Shown: positions 5,619-13,500, numbered from the stretch's first letter. The stretch: DNA of 17,695 nucleotides from an uncultured Flavobacteriales bacterium (GCA_959608625.1 CAUHQV010000044.1:1-17695), one strand, 5' to 3'. A program made the numbers and translations. The notes: generated by a model not told the origin, from the letters alone.

Positions 5619-8498
5619 ATGGCTGAAACAGTAACAAAGCGCCTTAACAAAGTACTAACCGAGCTCAACATCTCCATGGATCGGGCGGTGGAATATCTGG
5701 CCAAGAAAGGCATCAAGATAAATCCCGACCCGAACGCTAAGATTGCGCCCGATGTGTACGATGTGCTTGCACAGGGCTTCGAACAGGATAAGAGCAAGAA
5801 GCAGATGATCGAGGAGGTGAATCAGGCCAAACGCGAAGAAAAAGAAAAACAGCGCATCGCCAAAGAACTCCAACTCGCCCAGGCACAGAAGGAAGAGGAG
5901 GAAAAGGAAAAAGAAAAGGCCGCCGAGAACCCGCAGGAAGAACCTGTCGTAAAGCCCGAGCCTCAGCCGCAAGTTCACCCTCAATCTCAGCCGGAGATCA
6001 TCAAAGCCCATGTCGAAAACACCGTCCAATTGAAAACGATTGGAAAAATAGACTTGGAAGCACTGGAAAAGCCGGCCCGGAAAACGTCCAAAAAAGAAGA
6101 GCCTAAACGGGAAAAGCCGCGGGCAGAATCCGGAATAGCCAAGGGGAAAGAGGAGAAAAAGGAAACTAAAAAAGAAAAAGAAGGAACTGCGCCGCAGGTG
6201 CATTCTACGCCGGAGTCACCGGTAGCAGAACCCGTACAGCCGGTCGTTCCCCCTGTCGAATCCCAGGGAGAAACGCCGCATGAGGTCGAAAAAATAGAAA
6301 CGCAGTACCAAAAACTCGAAGGCCCTAAGACAGTCGGTAAAATAGACCTCAGTGTCTTTGAAAAGCCGAAGAGCGACCCGAAAAAAGCAGGGACAGTCTC
6401 GGCTGCGGATGCGGCCCGCAAGAAGCGTAAACGCAAACGCGGGGAGAAGGTCAGCGGAAACGATATCCAGACCAACAATCCGGATGCGGCCCCGAGAGGG
6501 AATGCTCCGCAGGGACGCCCTCAAGGTGGTGGCGCGCCCGGCGGTGCCCGGCCGAAACATCCGGTACGCCCCAAGACCGAACACGTAGAGCCTACGGACG
6601 AAGAAATCTCCCGCCAGATCAAGGAAACGCTCGACAAGCTCACCTCGGGACATGGCAAGAATAAGGCAGCCAAATACCGTAAGGAAAAACGGATCTCCCG
6701 TCGTGACGAGGCCCTTCGCGAGGCCGAACGCGAAGCGGAGGAAAGCAAGATCATCAAGGCTACCGAGTATGTGACCGTATCCGAACTGGCCTCGATGATG
6801 AACGTACCGGTAAACAAGGTCATCGCTTCGTGCATGCAGCTGGGTATCATGGCCGCCATGAACCAACGCTTGGACGCCGACACGTTGAGTATCATCGCCG
6901 AAGAATTCGGGTACCAGGTACAGTTCGTCGATGCGGAATTAGAGGATGCGATCCTCGATAACGAACCCGACGACGAGAAAGACCTGAAACGCCGGGCCCC
7001 GATCGTGACTGTGATGGGACACGTCGACCACGGTAAAACCTCGCTTTTGGACTATGTCCGCCGTGCGAACGTGATAGCCGGCGAGGCGGGTGGCATTACC
7101 CAGCATATCGCCGCTTATTCCGTAAAACTGGAAGGAGGCGAACAGATCACATTCCTCGACACCCCGGGACACGAAGCCTTTACGGCCATGCGCGCACGCG
7201 GCGCACAGGTGACAGACATCGCCATTATCGTCATCGCGGCCGACAGCAACGTGATGCCCCAGACGAAAGAGGCTATTTCGCATGCCCAAGCGGCCGGAGT
7301 GCCGATGGTCATCGCGATCAATAAGGTCGACCTGCCTACCGCCAATCCCGACAAGATCCGCGAGAGCCTTTCCGGAATGAATATTCTGGTGGAAGAGTGG
7401 GGCGGTAAGGTACAGAGCCAGGAAATATCGGCCAAAAAGGGTATGGGCGTCAAGGAATTGCTCGAGAAAGTATTGCTCGAGGCCGAAATGCTCGACCTGA
7501 AAGCCAACCCCGACCGCAATGCGGCGGGCACCGTGATAGAGGCTTCGCTCGACAAGGGCCGCGGTTATGTCACTACGGTACTGGTACAGAACGGTTCCCT
7601 GAAAGTCGGCGACTATGCCCTTTCCGGACAGTACAGCGGGAAAGTGCGCGCCATGTTCGACGAACGTGGCAACAAGGTGGAAATCGCGCGTCCTTCCCAG
7701 CCGGTACTCGTACTCGGACTGGACGGCTCCCCGCAGGCCGGCGACAAGTTCATCGTTCTGAGCGACGAGAAGGAAGCCAAGCAGGTAGCGGCCCGCCGTA
7801 TGCAGCTCAAACGCGAGCAAAGCGTCCGCGCCAGCAAGCATATCACGCTGGACGAGATCGGGCGCCGTATCGCTATCGGCGACTTCAAAGAGCTCAATAT
7901 CATTGTCAAAGGTGACGTGGACGGCTCTGTGGAGGCCCTTACCGAGTCCCTGGAACGCCTGTCGACGGACAAGATCCATATCAACATCATCCACCACGGT
8001 GTGGGTGCGGTGACCGAATCCGACGTCCTGTTGGCGTCGGCATCCGAAGCCATCATCATCGGCTTCAACGTGCGCCCTTCTACCGGAGCGCGCCGCCTGT
8101 CGGAACAGGAACAGATAGAGATCCGTACCTATTCCATCATTTACGATGCGATCAACGAGGTGAAAGATGCCATGCAGGGTATGTTGGCCCCGGAATTCAA
8201 GGAAGAGATCGTGGCCAATCTCGAAGTGCGCCAGGTGTACAAGATATCCAAGGTCGGTACCATTGCCGGATGTATGGTACTCGACGGGAAACTCACCCGC
8301 AATACCAAGATCCGCGTCGTGCGCGACGGAGTAGTGGTCTTTACCGGAGAACTCGATTCGCTCAAGCGTTTCAAGGACGACGTGAAGGAAGTGACCAAGG
8401 GCTTCGAATGCGGTTTGAGTATCGCTAAATTCAACGATATACAGGAAGGCGATATTATCGAGGGTTACCAGATGGTGGAGGTAAAACCGAAGTTGTAA
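5619..8498 (+). CDS. infB: Translation initiation factor IF-2
   Basis: 959 residues. Residues 1 to about 55 form a first IF2_N-type module (VTKRLNKVLTELNISMDRAV). About 60-370 is a low-complexity, highly charged K/E/P linker. About 381-435 is a second IF2_N module (VTVSELASMMNVPVNKV). The GTPase domain follows, with GHVDHGKT at 467-474, DTPGH at 514-518 and NKVD at 568-571, then the beta-barrel and C-terminal fMet-tRNA-binding domains to the end. IF2 is a GTPase that brings initiator fMet-tRNA to the 30S subunit and promotes 50S joining. The motif KT(I/V)GKIDL occurs twice in the linker (139-146 and 237-244), each followed by an EKP segment, a sign of internal duplication. The gene ends the operon, ahead of a strong terminator. 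It is longer than E. coli IF2 (890) mainly because of the linker. Confidence 0.98.
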   Translation: MAETVTKRLNKVLTELNISMDRAVEYLAKKGIKINPDPNAKIAPDVYDVLAQGFEQDKSKKQMIEEVNQAKREEKEKQRIAKELQLAQAQKEEEEKEKEKAAENPQEEPVVKPEPQPQVHPQSQPEIIKAHVENTVQLKTIGKIDLEALEKPARKTSKKEEPKREKPRAESGIAKGKEEKKETKKEKEGTAPQVHSTPESPVAEPVQPVVPPVESQGETPHEVEKIETQYQKLEGPKTVGKIDLSVFEKPKSDPKKAGTVSAADAARKKRKRKRGEKVSGNDIQTNNPDAAPRGNAPQGRPQGGGAPGGARPKHPVRPKTEHVEPTDEEISRQIKETLDKLTSGHGKNKAAKYRKEKRISRRDEALREAEREAEESKIIKATEYVTVSELASMMNVPVNKVIASCMQLGIMAAMNQRLDADTLSIIAEEFGYQVQFVDAELEDAILDNEPDDEKDLKRRAPIVTVMGHVDHGKTSLLDYVRRANVIAGEAGGITQHIAAYSVKLEGGEQITFLDTPGHEAFTAMRARGAQVTDIAIIVIAADSNVMPQTKEAISHAQAAGVPMVIAINKVDLPTANPDKIRESLSGMNILVEEWGGKVQSQEISAKKGMGVKELLEKVLLEAEMLDLKANPDRNAAGTVIEASLDKGRGYVTTVLVQNGSLKVGDYALSGQYSGKVRAMFDERGNKVEIARPSQPVLVLGLDGSPQAGDKFIVLSDEKEAKQVAARRMQLKREQSVRASKHITLDEIGRRIAIGDFKELNIIVKGDVDGSVEALTESLERLSTDKIHINIIHHGVGAVTESDVLLASASEAIIIGFNVRPSTGARRLSEQEQIEIRTYSIIYDAINEVKDAMQGMLAPEFKEEIVANLEVRQVYKISKVGTIAGCMVLDGKLTRNTKIRVVRDGVVVFTGELDSLKRFKDDVKEVTKGFECGLSIAKFNDIQEGDIIEGYQMVEVKPKL

Positions 8499-8535
8499 TA
8501 AATACATTTTCCCCCAAGGGAAAACGTAAATAGAT

Positions 8536-8573
8536 AAAAAAAGCCCGGAGGATTTTTCCTTCGGGCTTTTTTT
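8536..8573. terminator. Bidirectional intrinsic terminator between infB and the DJ-1 gene
   Basis: A 17-bp stem (8536-8552 with 8557-8573, one G-U wobble) surrounds a TTTT loop; the GC-rich core is GCCCGGAGGA/TCCTTCGGGC. It is flanked by seven A on one side and seven T on the other, so it has a U-tract in either direction and should stop both infB (rightward) and the DJ-1 gene (leftward), whose stop is 14 bp away. Confidence 0.9.
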
Positions 8574-8586
8574 GAAATAAATAACA

Positions 8587-9114
8587 TTATTTCAGGGCCT
8601 GTAAAACCTGCGGGAGCAACTGCCAGATGTGACCTTCATCCTGCGCGGTATAGAAATTCCCGTCTATGGCGAAAGCCCCGTCGGTGGGGATCCCTTTTTG
8701 AATGGCCGGTTTGGCCAGCGGGTGTACGGCCAGTTTTTTGCCGGAGTCTACCCCCGCGATTTCGAACATCAGGGCGGCGGCGCAATGGCCGATCAGGATC
8801 TTTCCTTTTTCGCCGAACTCCCGGATCACCTCCAACATATCTACGTTGTACGGTTTTTGGGCGTTCTCTTGAAATACGGGTACCGCATCGCCGCAAGCGA
8901 AAATTAATGCGTCGAAGTCATCGGCATGCCCTTTCAAGGGGGCTACCGTGTCGTGTGCGGCGAGAGGTATCCCCGAATTGGTCTTGATGTCTTTCGTATC
9001 GGCTACGGCGAATACCTTATAGTCGATCCCGTTCTCGTAAAAAGCTTCCAAGTATTGGAAAAGGCCGCTTCCGTTCACCGGGTCGACGGCCAGCACTGCT
9101 ACTTTTTTTGCCAT
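8587..9114 (-). CDS. DJ-1/PfpI family protein (class I glutamine amidotransferase-like)
   Basis: 175 residues from ATG 9114-9112 (MAKKVAVLAVDPVNGSG); a longer frame upstream is A/T-rich leader and is rejected. The alpha/beta sandwich shows the nucleophile elbow at ILIGHCAAALMFEIAG, placing the reactive cysteine at C111 beside H110, and DALIFACGDAVPV (68-80) before it. The C-terminal GNFYTAQDEGHIWQLLPQVLQAL is typical of the DJ-1 branch, whose members act as redox sensors, holdases, or glyoxalase/deglycase-type enzymes on reactive carbonyls. No signal peptide, so cytoplasmic. It is transcribed divergently from an HxlR-family regulator, a family that often senses electrophiles or oxidants, which suggests a stress-response role. 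The exact reaction cannot be assigned; the fold and reactive cysteine are clear. Confidence 0.9.
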   Translation of the reverse strand: MAKKVAVLAVDPVNGSGLFQYLEAFYENGIDYKVFAVADTKDIKTNSGIPLAAHDTVAPLKGHADDFDALIFACGDAVPVFQENAQKPYNVDMLEVIREFGEKGKILIGHCAAALMFEIAGVDSGKKLAVHPLAKPAIQKGIPTDGAFAIDGNFYTAQDEGHIWQLLPQVLQALK

Positions 9115-9132
9115 GGTTTTAATTATTTTAAA

Positions 9133-9143
9133 TAAGTTACTTA
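9133..9143. promoter_or_regulatory. Candidate secondary HxlR operator
   Basis: TAAGTTACTTA is a perfect 5+1+5 palindrome that repeats the core of the larger palindrome at 9198-9214 (TAAGTCACTTA), differing only at the centre base. Centres are 68 bp apart. It falls in the predicted 5' leader of the DJ-1 gene, just downstream of its likely start site. Confidence 0.5.
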
Positions 9144-9149
9144 CTTTTG
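9142..9149 (+). promoter_or_regulatory. Candidate hxlR-type regulator promoter (-7 box)
   Basis: TACTTTTG matches TAnnTTTG; a TTTA 20 bp upstream (9118-9121) is a one-mismatch -33 box. A start near 9156 would leave a leader of about 105 nt that holds the inverted repeat at 9171-9188 and the palindrome at 9198-9214. It overlaps the candidate leftward start region of the DJ-1 gene. Confidence 0.4.
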
Positions 9150-9154
9150 TGAAG

Positions 9155-9186
9155 TAAAAGTAGGGACTTTTTCTTGTCCGCACAAG
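9155..9186 (-). promoter_or_regulatory. Candidate DJ-1 gene promoter
   Basis: On the minus strand CTTG (9186-9183) and TACTTTTA (9162-9155) are spaced by 20 bp, each one mismatch from the Bacteroidota TTTG and TAnnTTTG boxes. The -33 box lies inside the inverted repeat at 9171-9188. The predicted leader is about 33 nt. Confidence 0.42.
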
Positions 9187-9188
9187 AA
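9171..9188. promoter_or_regulatory. Inverted repeat TTCTTGT-N4-ACAAGAA
   Basis: Perfect 7-bp arms (9171-9177 and 9182-9188) around CCGC. It has no T-tract, so it does not look like a terminator. It overlaps the candidate -33 box of the DJ-1 gene and could be a second type of regulator site or an RNA hairpin in the hxlR leader. Confidence 0.45.
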
Positions 9189-9197
9189 CGCACCTGT

Positions 9198-9214
9198 ATG
9201 TAAGTCACTTACAT
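9198..9214. promoter_or_regulatory. 17-bp palindrome, probable HxlR operator
   Basis: ATGTAAGTCACTTACAT has perfect 8-bp arms around a single centre base. It lies 46 bp before the regulator ATG, in the gap shared with the DJ-1 gene. Dimeric winged-helix HxlR proteins bind such short, closely spaced dyads near their own and their target promoters, so this is the best operator candidate. Confidence 0.62.
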
Positions 9215-9260
9215 CAAGGTAACGAATACTGGGCGACAGAGGGTTCGAAAAGAAAAAAAG

Positions 9261-9608
9261 ATGAAAGATTTCCATGCCACCGGACAATGCCCTATCCGGG
9301 ATGTGCTCGGCCGTTTGTCCGGGAAATGGGCGATGCTGATCCTGGTCACCCTCCGGGCGAACGGGACGCTGCGTTTTGGGGATATACACCGGGCTATCGG
9401 CGACATATCCCAGCGGATGCTTACCGTGACCCTGCGCAACTTGGAAGCCGACGGACTGGTGGCCCGGGAGGTTTTTCCGGAAGTTCCGCCCCGGGTTGAG
9501 TACCGCCTGACCCCCCGCGGGGAAAGCCTGATCCCCCATTTGCAAGGCCTGGTCGAATGGGCGGTGGAATACATGCCCGGTATATTGGGAACCCGCCAGG
9601 AGCAGTAG
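9261..9608 (+). CDS. HxlR-family winged-helix transcriptional regulator
   Basis: 115 residues, the normal size for the family. The protein reads CPIRDVLGRLSGKWAMLILV at 10-29, then RFGDIHRAIGDISQRMLTVT (38-57), LRNLEADGLVARE and VPPRVEYRLTPRGESL, which is the complete HxlR signature (CPxxxxLxxIxGKWxxxIL; ISQ/KxLTxxLRxLexDGL; PxxVEYxLTxxG). The single N-terminal cysteine C10 corresponds to the conserved, often redox- or electrophile-reactive cysteine of YodB, HypR and relatives. It is a cytoplasmic DNA-binding dimer. The divergent DJ-1 gene and the palindromes at 9133-9143 and 9198-9214 point to it controlling itself and that gene. The inducing signal is not shown by the sequence. Confidence 0.94.
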   Translation: MKDFHATGQCPIRDVLGRLSGKWAMLILVTLRANGTLRFGDIHRAIGDISQRMLTVTLRNLEADGLVAREVFPEVPPRVEYRLTPRGESLIPHLQGLVEWAVEYMPGILGTRQEQ

Positions 9609-9680
9609 CCTAATGTAGGTGTCCCCGCAAGAATTGTCGAAAAACTTTGCGCGCGGGCCTTTTCGGACGAAGTTTTTGTG

Positions 9681-9688
9681 TATTTTTG
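9681..9688 (+). promoter_or_regulatory. Candidate promoter -7 box of the SGNH-phosphoesterase operon
   Basis: TATTTTTG is an exact TAnnTTTG match 26 bp before ATG 9715. No good TTTG box is found at 19-21 bp upstream (the nearest T-rich sequence sits at about 17 bp), so promoter strength or an activator requirement is open. Confidence 0.5.
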
Positions 9689-9714
9689 GATGTACTAAAG
9701 AACATTCCGATATT

Positions 9715-11046
9715 ATGTCGTTTTTCTCCCGCCGGAGGGCGCTTTTGGCGTTCTCGCTTCAGTTCGCATTTTTTGCGGCACCTCTCTCTCTGTTTGCCCA
9801 GAAAAGCACCCAGAACTATCCTACGGGCCTTACTTTCGCTACCTATTACGACCAGAAGCGCACGATGTACGCTGGCTTGGGTGCGGAAAGCACCGATATT
9901 GTCATGCTGGGCGGCGATTTTATGGATCGGGGTATGTGGGCGGAATCGTTCGGCGACTCCCGTATCCGCAACCGTGGTGTGGACGGGGACAACCTGATGG
10001 GCGTAGCCTACCGGTTGGACGATGTGCTGAAAGGAAAACCGGCTAAAATATTCCTGTGTATCGGCAAGCGCGACCTGAGCGCCGGAATGAGCCCTTCGCT
10101 GGCGGCTTCCTATTTAAAAGATATCGTAACGCGCATCCGCAAGGCTTCCCCCCGCACGAAAGTGTATGTAGTAGGCATCCTTCCCGACTGCAGGACCGAC
10201 GATGCCCTGCGCCAAAAATACAAGGAATACAATACGCTGGTGAAGGACGATACTCCCGGCATTACCTATATAGACCTTTGGGAGACAATGGCCCCGGAGG
10301 GTGTACTGAACGAAGATTTTTATTACGGGAGTTCGCTGCTGCTCAACGGGAAAGGCTATAAAGCGGCGGTGGAAGCCCTTCAGCCATACTTATCCAAAAG
10401 CGCGCTGGATACCGCCGGCGTGCGGGAGGATTATCCTTTGCGAGGTTATGTGCGCGAGCGAAATTCACTTATCGAATACCTCCCGGCTACGACCGACGAT
10501 ATCCTAATGATAGGCAACAGTATTACACAAGGCGGGGAATGGGCGGAGCTTTTCCGCAATAAAAACGTAAAGAACCGGGGGATCAATTCGGACGTATCCG
10601 ACGGAGTGTTGGCCCGCCTGCCGCGAATGCTCCGCGAACAGCCCCGGAAAGTGTTCCTGAAGGTCGGGGTCAACGATTTGGGAAACCCGCCCCAGAAAAC
10701 CAAGGAGTACACCCTGGCCAATGTCCTGAAGGTGGTGGATGAAATACACCGCCTGGCGCCCCAAACGAAAGTATATGTACAAAGCCTTCTTCCGGTCAAC
10801 CCGGTCTTCCCGACTTTCCGTTCGCATACCGGATTTACCGAAGAAGTGAAATACATCAATAAGGGGCTCCGCGAGGCGGCCGCTTCCCACAATTACACGT
10901 TTATCGACCTGCACCGCAGCTTTACCGATGCGGACGGCCATTTGGATGCGCTCTATACCAACGACGGGCTCCACCTCACCTGGGAGGGGTACCGGCTTTG
11001 GCGGGACATCCTTCTTCCTTACATGAATGAACCAAACAACAAATAA
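9715..11046 (+). CDS. Exported tandem SGNH/GDSL hydrolase with a degenerate first domain
   Basis: 443 residues from ATG 9715 (MSFFSRRRALLAFSLQFAFF); a Sec signal peptide of about 28 residues ends near LSLFAQ, so the protein is periplasmic or secreted. Two SGNH domains follow. The second (about 235-443) is intact: GNS with S269, G289 in NRGIN, N320 in GVNDLG, and D417/H420 in NDGLHLTWEGY, resembling PAF-acetylhydrolase and sialate O-acetylesterase-like SGNH enzymes. The first (about 45-230) aligns with it (MLGGDFMDRGMW against MIGNSITQGGEW) but has D68 for the serine, R119 for the block III asparagine, and S206/L209 for the Asp and His. It should be inactive, possibly a binding or dimer partner. 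Likely activity: removal of acyl or acetyl groups from a carbohydrate or lipid. The phosphoesterase gene follows after 4 bp. Confidence 0.9.
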   Translation: MSFFSRRRALLAFSLQFAFFAAPLSLFAQKSTQNYPTGLTFATYYDQKRTMYAGLGAESTDIVMLGGDFMDRGMWAESFGDSRIRNRGVDGDNLMGVAYRLDDVLKGKPAKIFLCIGKRDLSAGMSPSLAASYLKDIVTRIRKASPRTKVYVVGILPDCRTDDALRQKYKEYNTLVKDDTPGITYIDLWETMAPEGVLNEDFYYGSSLLLNGKGYKAAVEALQPYLSKSALDTAGVREDYPLRGYVRERNSLIEYLPATTDDILMIGNSITQGGEWAELFRNKNVKNRGINSDVSDGVLARLPRMLREQPRKVFLKVGVNDLGNPPQKTKEYTLANVLKVVDEIHRLAPQTKVYVQSLLPVNPVFPTFRSHTGFTEEVKYINKGLREAAASHNYTFIDLHRSFTDADGHLDALYTNDGLHLTWEGYRLWRDILLPYMNEPNNK

Positions 11047-11050
11047 CGCC

Positions 11051-13489
11051 ATGTTCAAACACCTTTTTATTTGCGCTTTCGCCCTACTGGGGTTGGCCGC
11101 ATCCGCCCAGCCGTACACCGGCCGCGTGTACCAGGACGCCAACGGCACCGGCACATTCGATTCCGGGGATAAACCGCTCGCCGGGGTTGCGGTTTCCGAT
11201 GGGATCAATGTCGTGAAAACGGCCAAAGACGGAACTTTTTCCCTGCCGGGCCACGACGATACGCGTTTCGTATTCGTCACTGTGCCTTCCGGATATTATA
11301 CCGTAAACCCTTGGATTAAAGCCGGTGATGCGGCTTCTTACGACTTTGCCTTAACTCCCCGTAAGACGGGCGAGACTGTCCGCTTCGTCCAGATCGCAGA
11401 CAATGAAACGACCGACGGTTGGAAATGGATCGACGCTATCCGCGGATATTCCAAAAACGAGAATGTGGATTTCATCGTACACACCGGGGATATCTGCTAC
11501 GAACCGGGTATCCGTTTCAACAGCGAAAACGTCAATACGACCACGATGGGCCTGCCGATGTACTATACGATGGGCAACCACGACCTGATGAAACGCGTGC
11601 CGAAGGCCGAGTATATCTACGAACAATACCTGGGCCCCGTATGGTACAGTTTCGAGGTGAACAATATCCATTTTATCGTCCTGCCGATGTACATCGGCGA
11701 CGGGAAGCCTTCGTACACTGCCGAACAGACCTACCGCTGGCTCAAGAACGACCTGGCTGCTACCGACCCCGCCAAGAAAGTGATCGTGTTCACTCATTAC
11801 GATGCTACGCTGCATCAGGACGAGCTCACCTTCAAGTCGAAGGAAGGTAACATCGATTTCAAGGATCACAATATTATAGCCGAAGTGATGGGACATTTAC
11901 ACATCAACCATCAGCTGCTTATCGACGGAAAGATCCGCTATATCCTTACCTCTCCCTCCAACCAAGGCGGTGTCGACCACGCTCCTACGGCATTCCGGGT
12001 GGTAACGGTCGATAAGAAAGGCAATATAACGACGGAGAACGTCTATACCTACTCGGAAATGGATATGGCGATCGTCAGCCCCGGGAAAACGGCTTCTGAC
12101 TCTGGCCCGGTCAACGTTTCGGTCAATGCATATAATACTACCGCTCAGGTGAAGAGCGTCTCCTATGTGATCTCCGACGGCAAGAAAACACTCTCTAAAG
12201 GAACCCTGAAGAAAAATACCGACTGGAATTACAGCCTGCCGGTCAAGGCCCCGAAGGCCGTTTCCGGCGACAGCCTTACCCTGAAAGCCACCGCCGTTTG
12301 CTCGGACGGCACTACAAAGACAGTGGAACGCCGCTTTGCATTGGGCACTCTGCCTGCCGTGAAGGTAGAAGGGCAGTGGGCACAGTTCCGCGGGAACGAG
12401 ATGCACAACGAGGCGATCGGGACAAATAAAGAGGTCAAATCCCTGAAATTGCTCTGGACGGCCAATGCCGGCGGGAACGTATTCATGGCTTCCCCCATCG
12501 TGGCCGAAGGAAAAGTATTTACAGCTACGATGGACAACAACCTGGCCGGACGTTCGCTGGTCGTGGCTTTCGACGCTTCGACAGGCGCCAAAATATGGAG
12601 CTATCCTACGGCCAACAGCGTGAAGAACACCATCGTGTATTCTTCCGGTAAAGTATTCGCCTGCGACAGCGAAGGGACTGTTTATGCCCTTGATGCCGCT
12701 ACCGGTGCTTTAGCCTGGAAAAAGAAACTGGACGTAGCCTTCCTGCCTTGTGTGGATGCAGGCCTTGTCGTTCGCGGGGATACTCTGTACGCGGGCGAAG
12801 GACATGGGCTTTCCGCGATCAATGGGGCTAACGGGGAAATCCTGTGGAAAAACGAAGGCTATCCCCAGGCTTGCGCGACGGCTGTCACGCTGACTTTGGC
12901 TGGGGACGTGCTGGTCAGTTCCGCCCAATGGGACGGCCTGTACGGTTCGGATATCAAGACCGGGAAAATCCTCTGGAAACTTTCCGGCCCGGATATGCGC
13001 TACCGCGACGGTGCGGTAGCGGTATACGACGGGAAACTGTACCTGGCCTCGTACAAGAAATTGTATGAATTCAACGCCAAAGGCGAATACCAGCATGTAC
13101 GCCATATCGGAAAAGTATTCGACGGCGCTTCGAGTCCGCTTATTACCGATAGTCTGTTCATCATCGGCACGTATCAGGATGGCCTGATGGCCTTCGACAA
13201 AGAGAATTTCGACCTGCGTTGGCAGTGCGAAACAGGCCCTGCCGTATTCTATACCGGCCCGTATTCCTGGCACGGAGCCCGTACGGTCGCTGCTTCGGCC
13301 GTTCAGGTGGGCAAGGACGCGCTGCTTTTCGGCGCTTCCGACGGGCTCCTGCGTTTGGCGAGCCTGAAAGACGGGAAAGTGCAATGGTCGTACGATTTTG
13401 CCACGCCGATACTTACTACGCCGGCCTATGCCGACGGGGTGGTATATGTGGCGGATTTCGCCGGGAACGTATATGCGTTCGCTTTATAG
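11051..13489 (+). CDS. Exported metallophosphoesterase fused to a PQQ-like beta-propeller
   Basis: 812 residues; signal peptide about 1-20 (MFKHLFICAFALLGLAASAQ). Residues 22-105 are an SdrD/CNA-B-like beta domain with a Ca-site-like segment DANGTGTFDSGD (29-40), as in N-terminal modules of Bacteroidota calcineurin-type phosphoesterases. Residues 110-330 are the phosphoesterase: D117, GD at 146-147, GNHD at 175-178, H249 in FTHYD, and GHLH at 281-284. Motif I is D-N-E rather than the usual D-x-H, so one metal ligand is altered. About 345-435 is a beta linker. About 440-812 is a propeller with PQQ-type repeats such as FDASTGAKIW (507-516), LDAATGALAW (547-556) and SDIKTGKILW (633-642). It probably hydrolyses a phosphodiester or phosphomonoester outside the cytoplasm. 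It starts 4 bp after the SGNH gene, so the two are co-expressed; substrate unknown. Confidence 0.92.
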   Translation: MFKHLFICAFALLGLAASAQPYTGRVYQDANGTGTFDSGDKPLAGVAVSDGINVVKTAKDGTFSLPGHDDTRFVFVTVPSGYYTVNPWIKAGDAASYDFALTPRKTGETVRFVQIADNETTDGWKWIDAIRGYSKNENVDFIVHTGDICYEPGIRFNSENVNTTTMGLPMYYTMGNHDLMKRVPKAEYIYEQYLGPVWYSFEVNNIHFIVLPMYIGDGKPSYTAEQTYRWLKNDLAATDPAKKVIVFTHYDATLHQDELTFKSKEGNIDFKDHNIIAEVMGHLHINHQLLIDGKIRYILTSPSNQGGVDHAPTAFRVVTVDKKGNITTENVYTYSEMDMAIVSPGKTASDSGPVNVSVNAYNTTAQVKSVSYVISDGKKTLSKGTLKKNTDWNYSLPVKAPKAVSGDSLTLKATAVCSDGTTKTVERRFALGTLPAVKVEGQWAQFRGNEMHNEAIGTNKEVKSLKLLWTANAGGNVFMASPIVAEGKVFTATMDNNLAGRSLVVAFDASTGAKIWSYPTANSVKNTIVYSSGKVFACDSEGTVYALDAATGALAWKKKLDVAFLPCVDAGLVVRGDTLYAGEGHGLSAINGANGEILWKNEGYPQACATAVTLTLAGDVLVSSAQWDGLYGSDIKTGKILWKLSGPDMRYRDGAVAVYDGKLYLASYKKLYEFNAKGEYQHVRHIGKVFDGASSPLITDSLFIIGTYQDGLMAFDKENFDLRWQCETGPAVFYTGPYSWHGARTVAASAVQVGKDALLFGASDGLLRLASLKDGKVQWSYDFATPILTTPAYADGVVYVADFAGNVYAFAL

Positions 13490-13500
13490 CGATCCGGTAT

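Noticed and set aside
6939..8507. 522-codon open frame on the minus strand opposite infB
   Set aside because: It mirrors the infB codons, gives a His/Asp/Val-rich protein without recognisable domains, and lies wholly inside a certain gene; it arises from codon bias.
9609..9680. Possible hxlR-type gene terminator
   Set aside because: Only an imperfect CGCAAG/CTTTGCG pairing is found, with no T-tract; I cannot support a terminator here.
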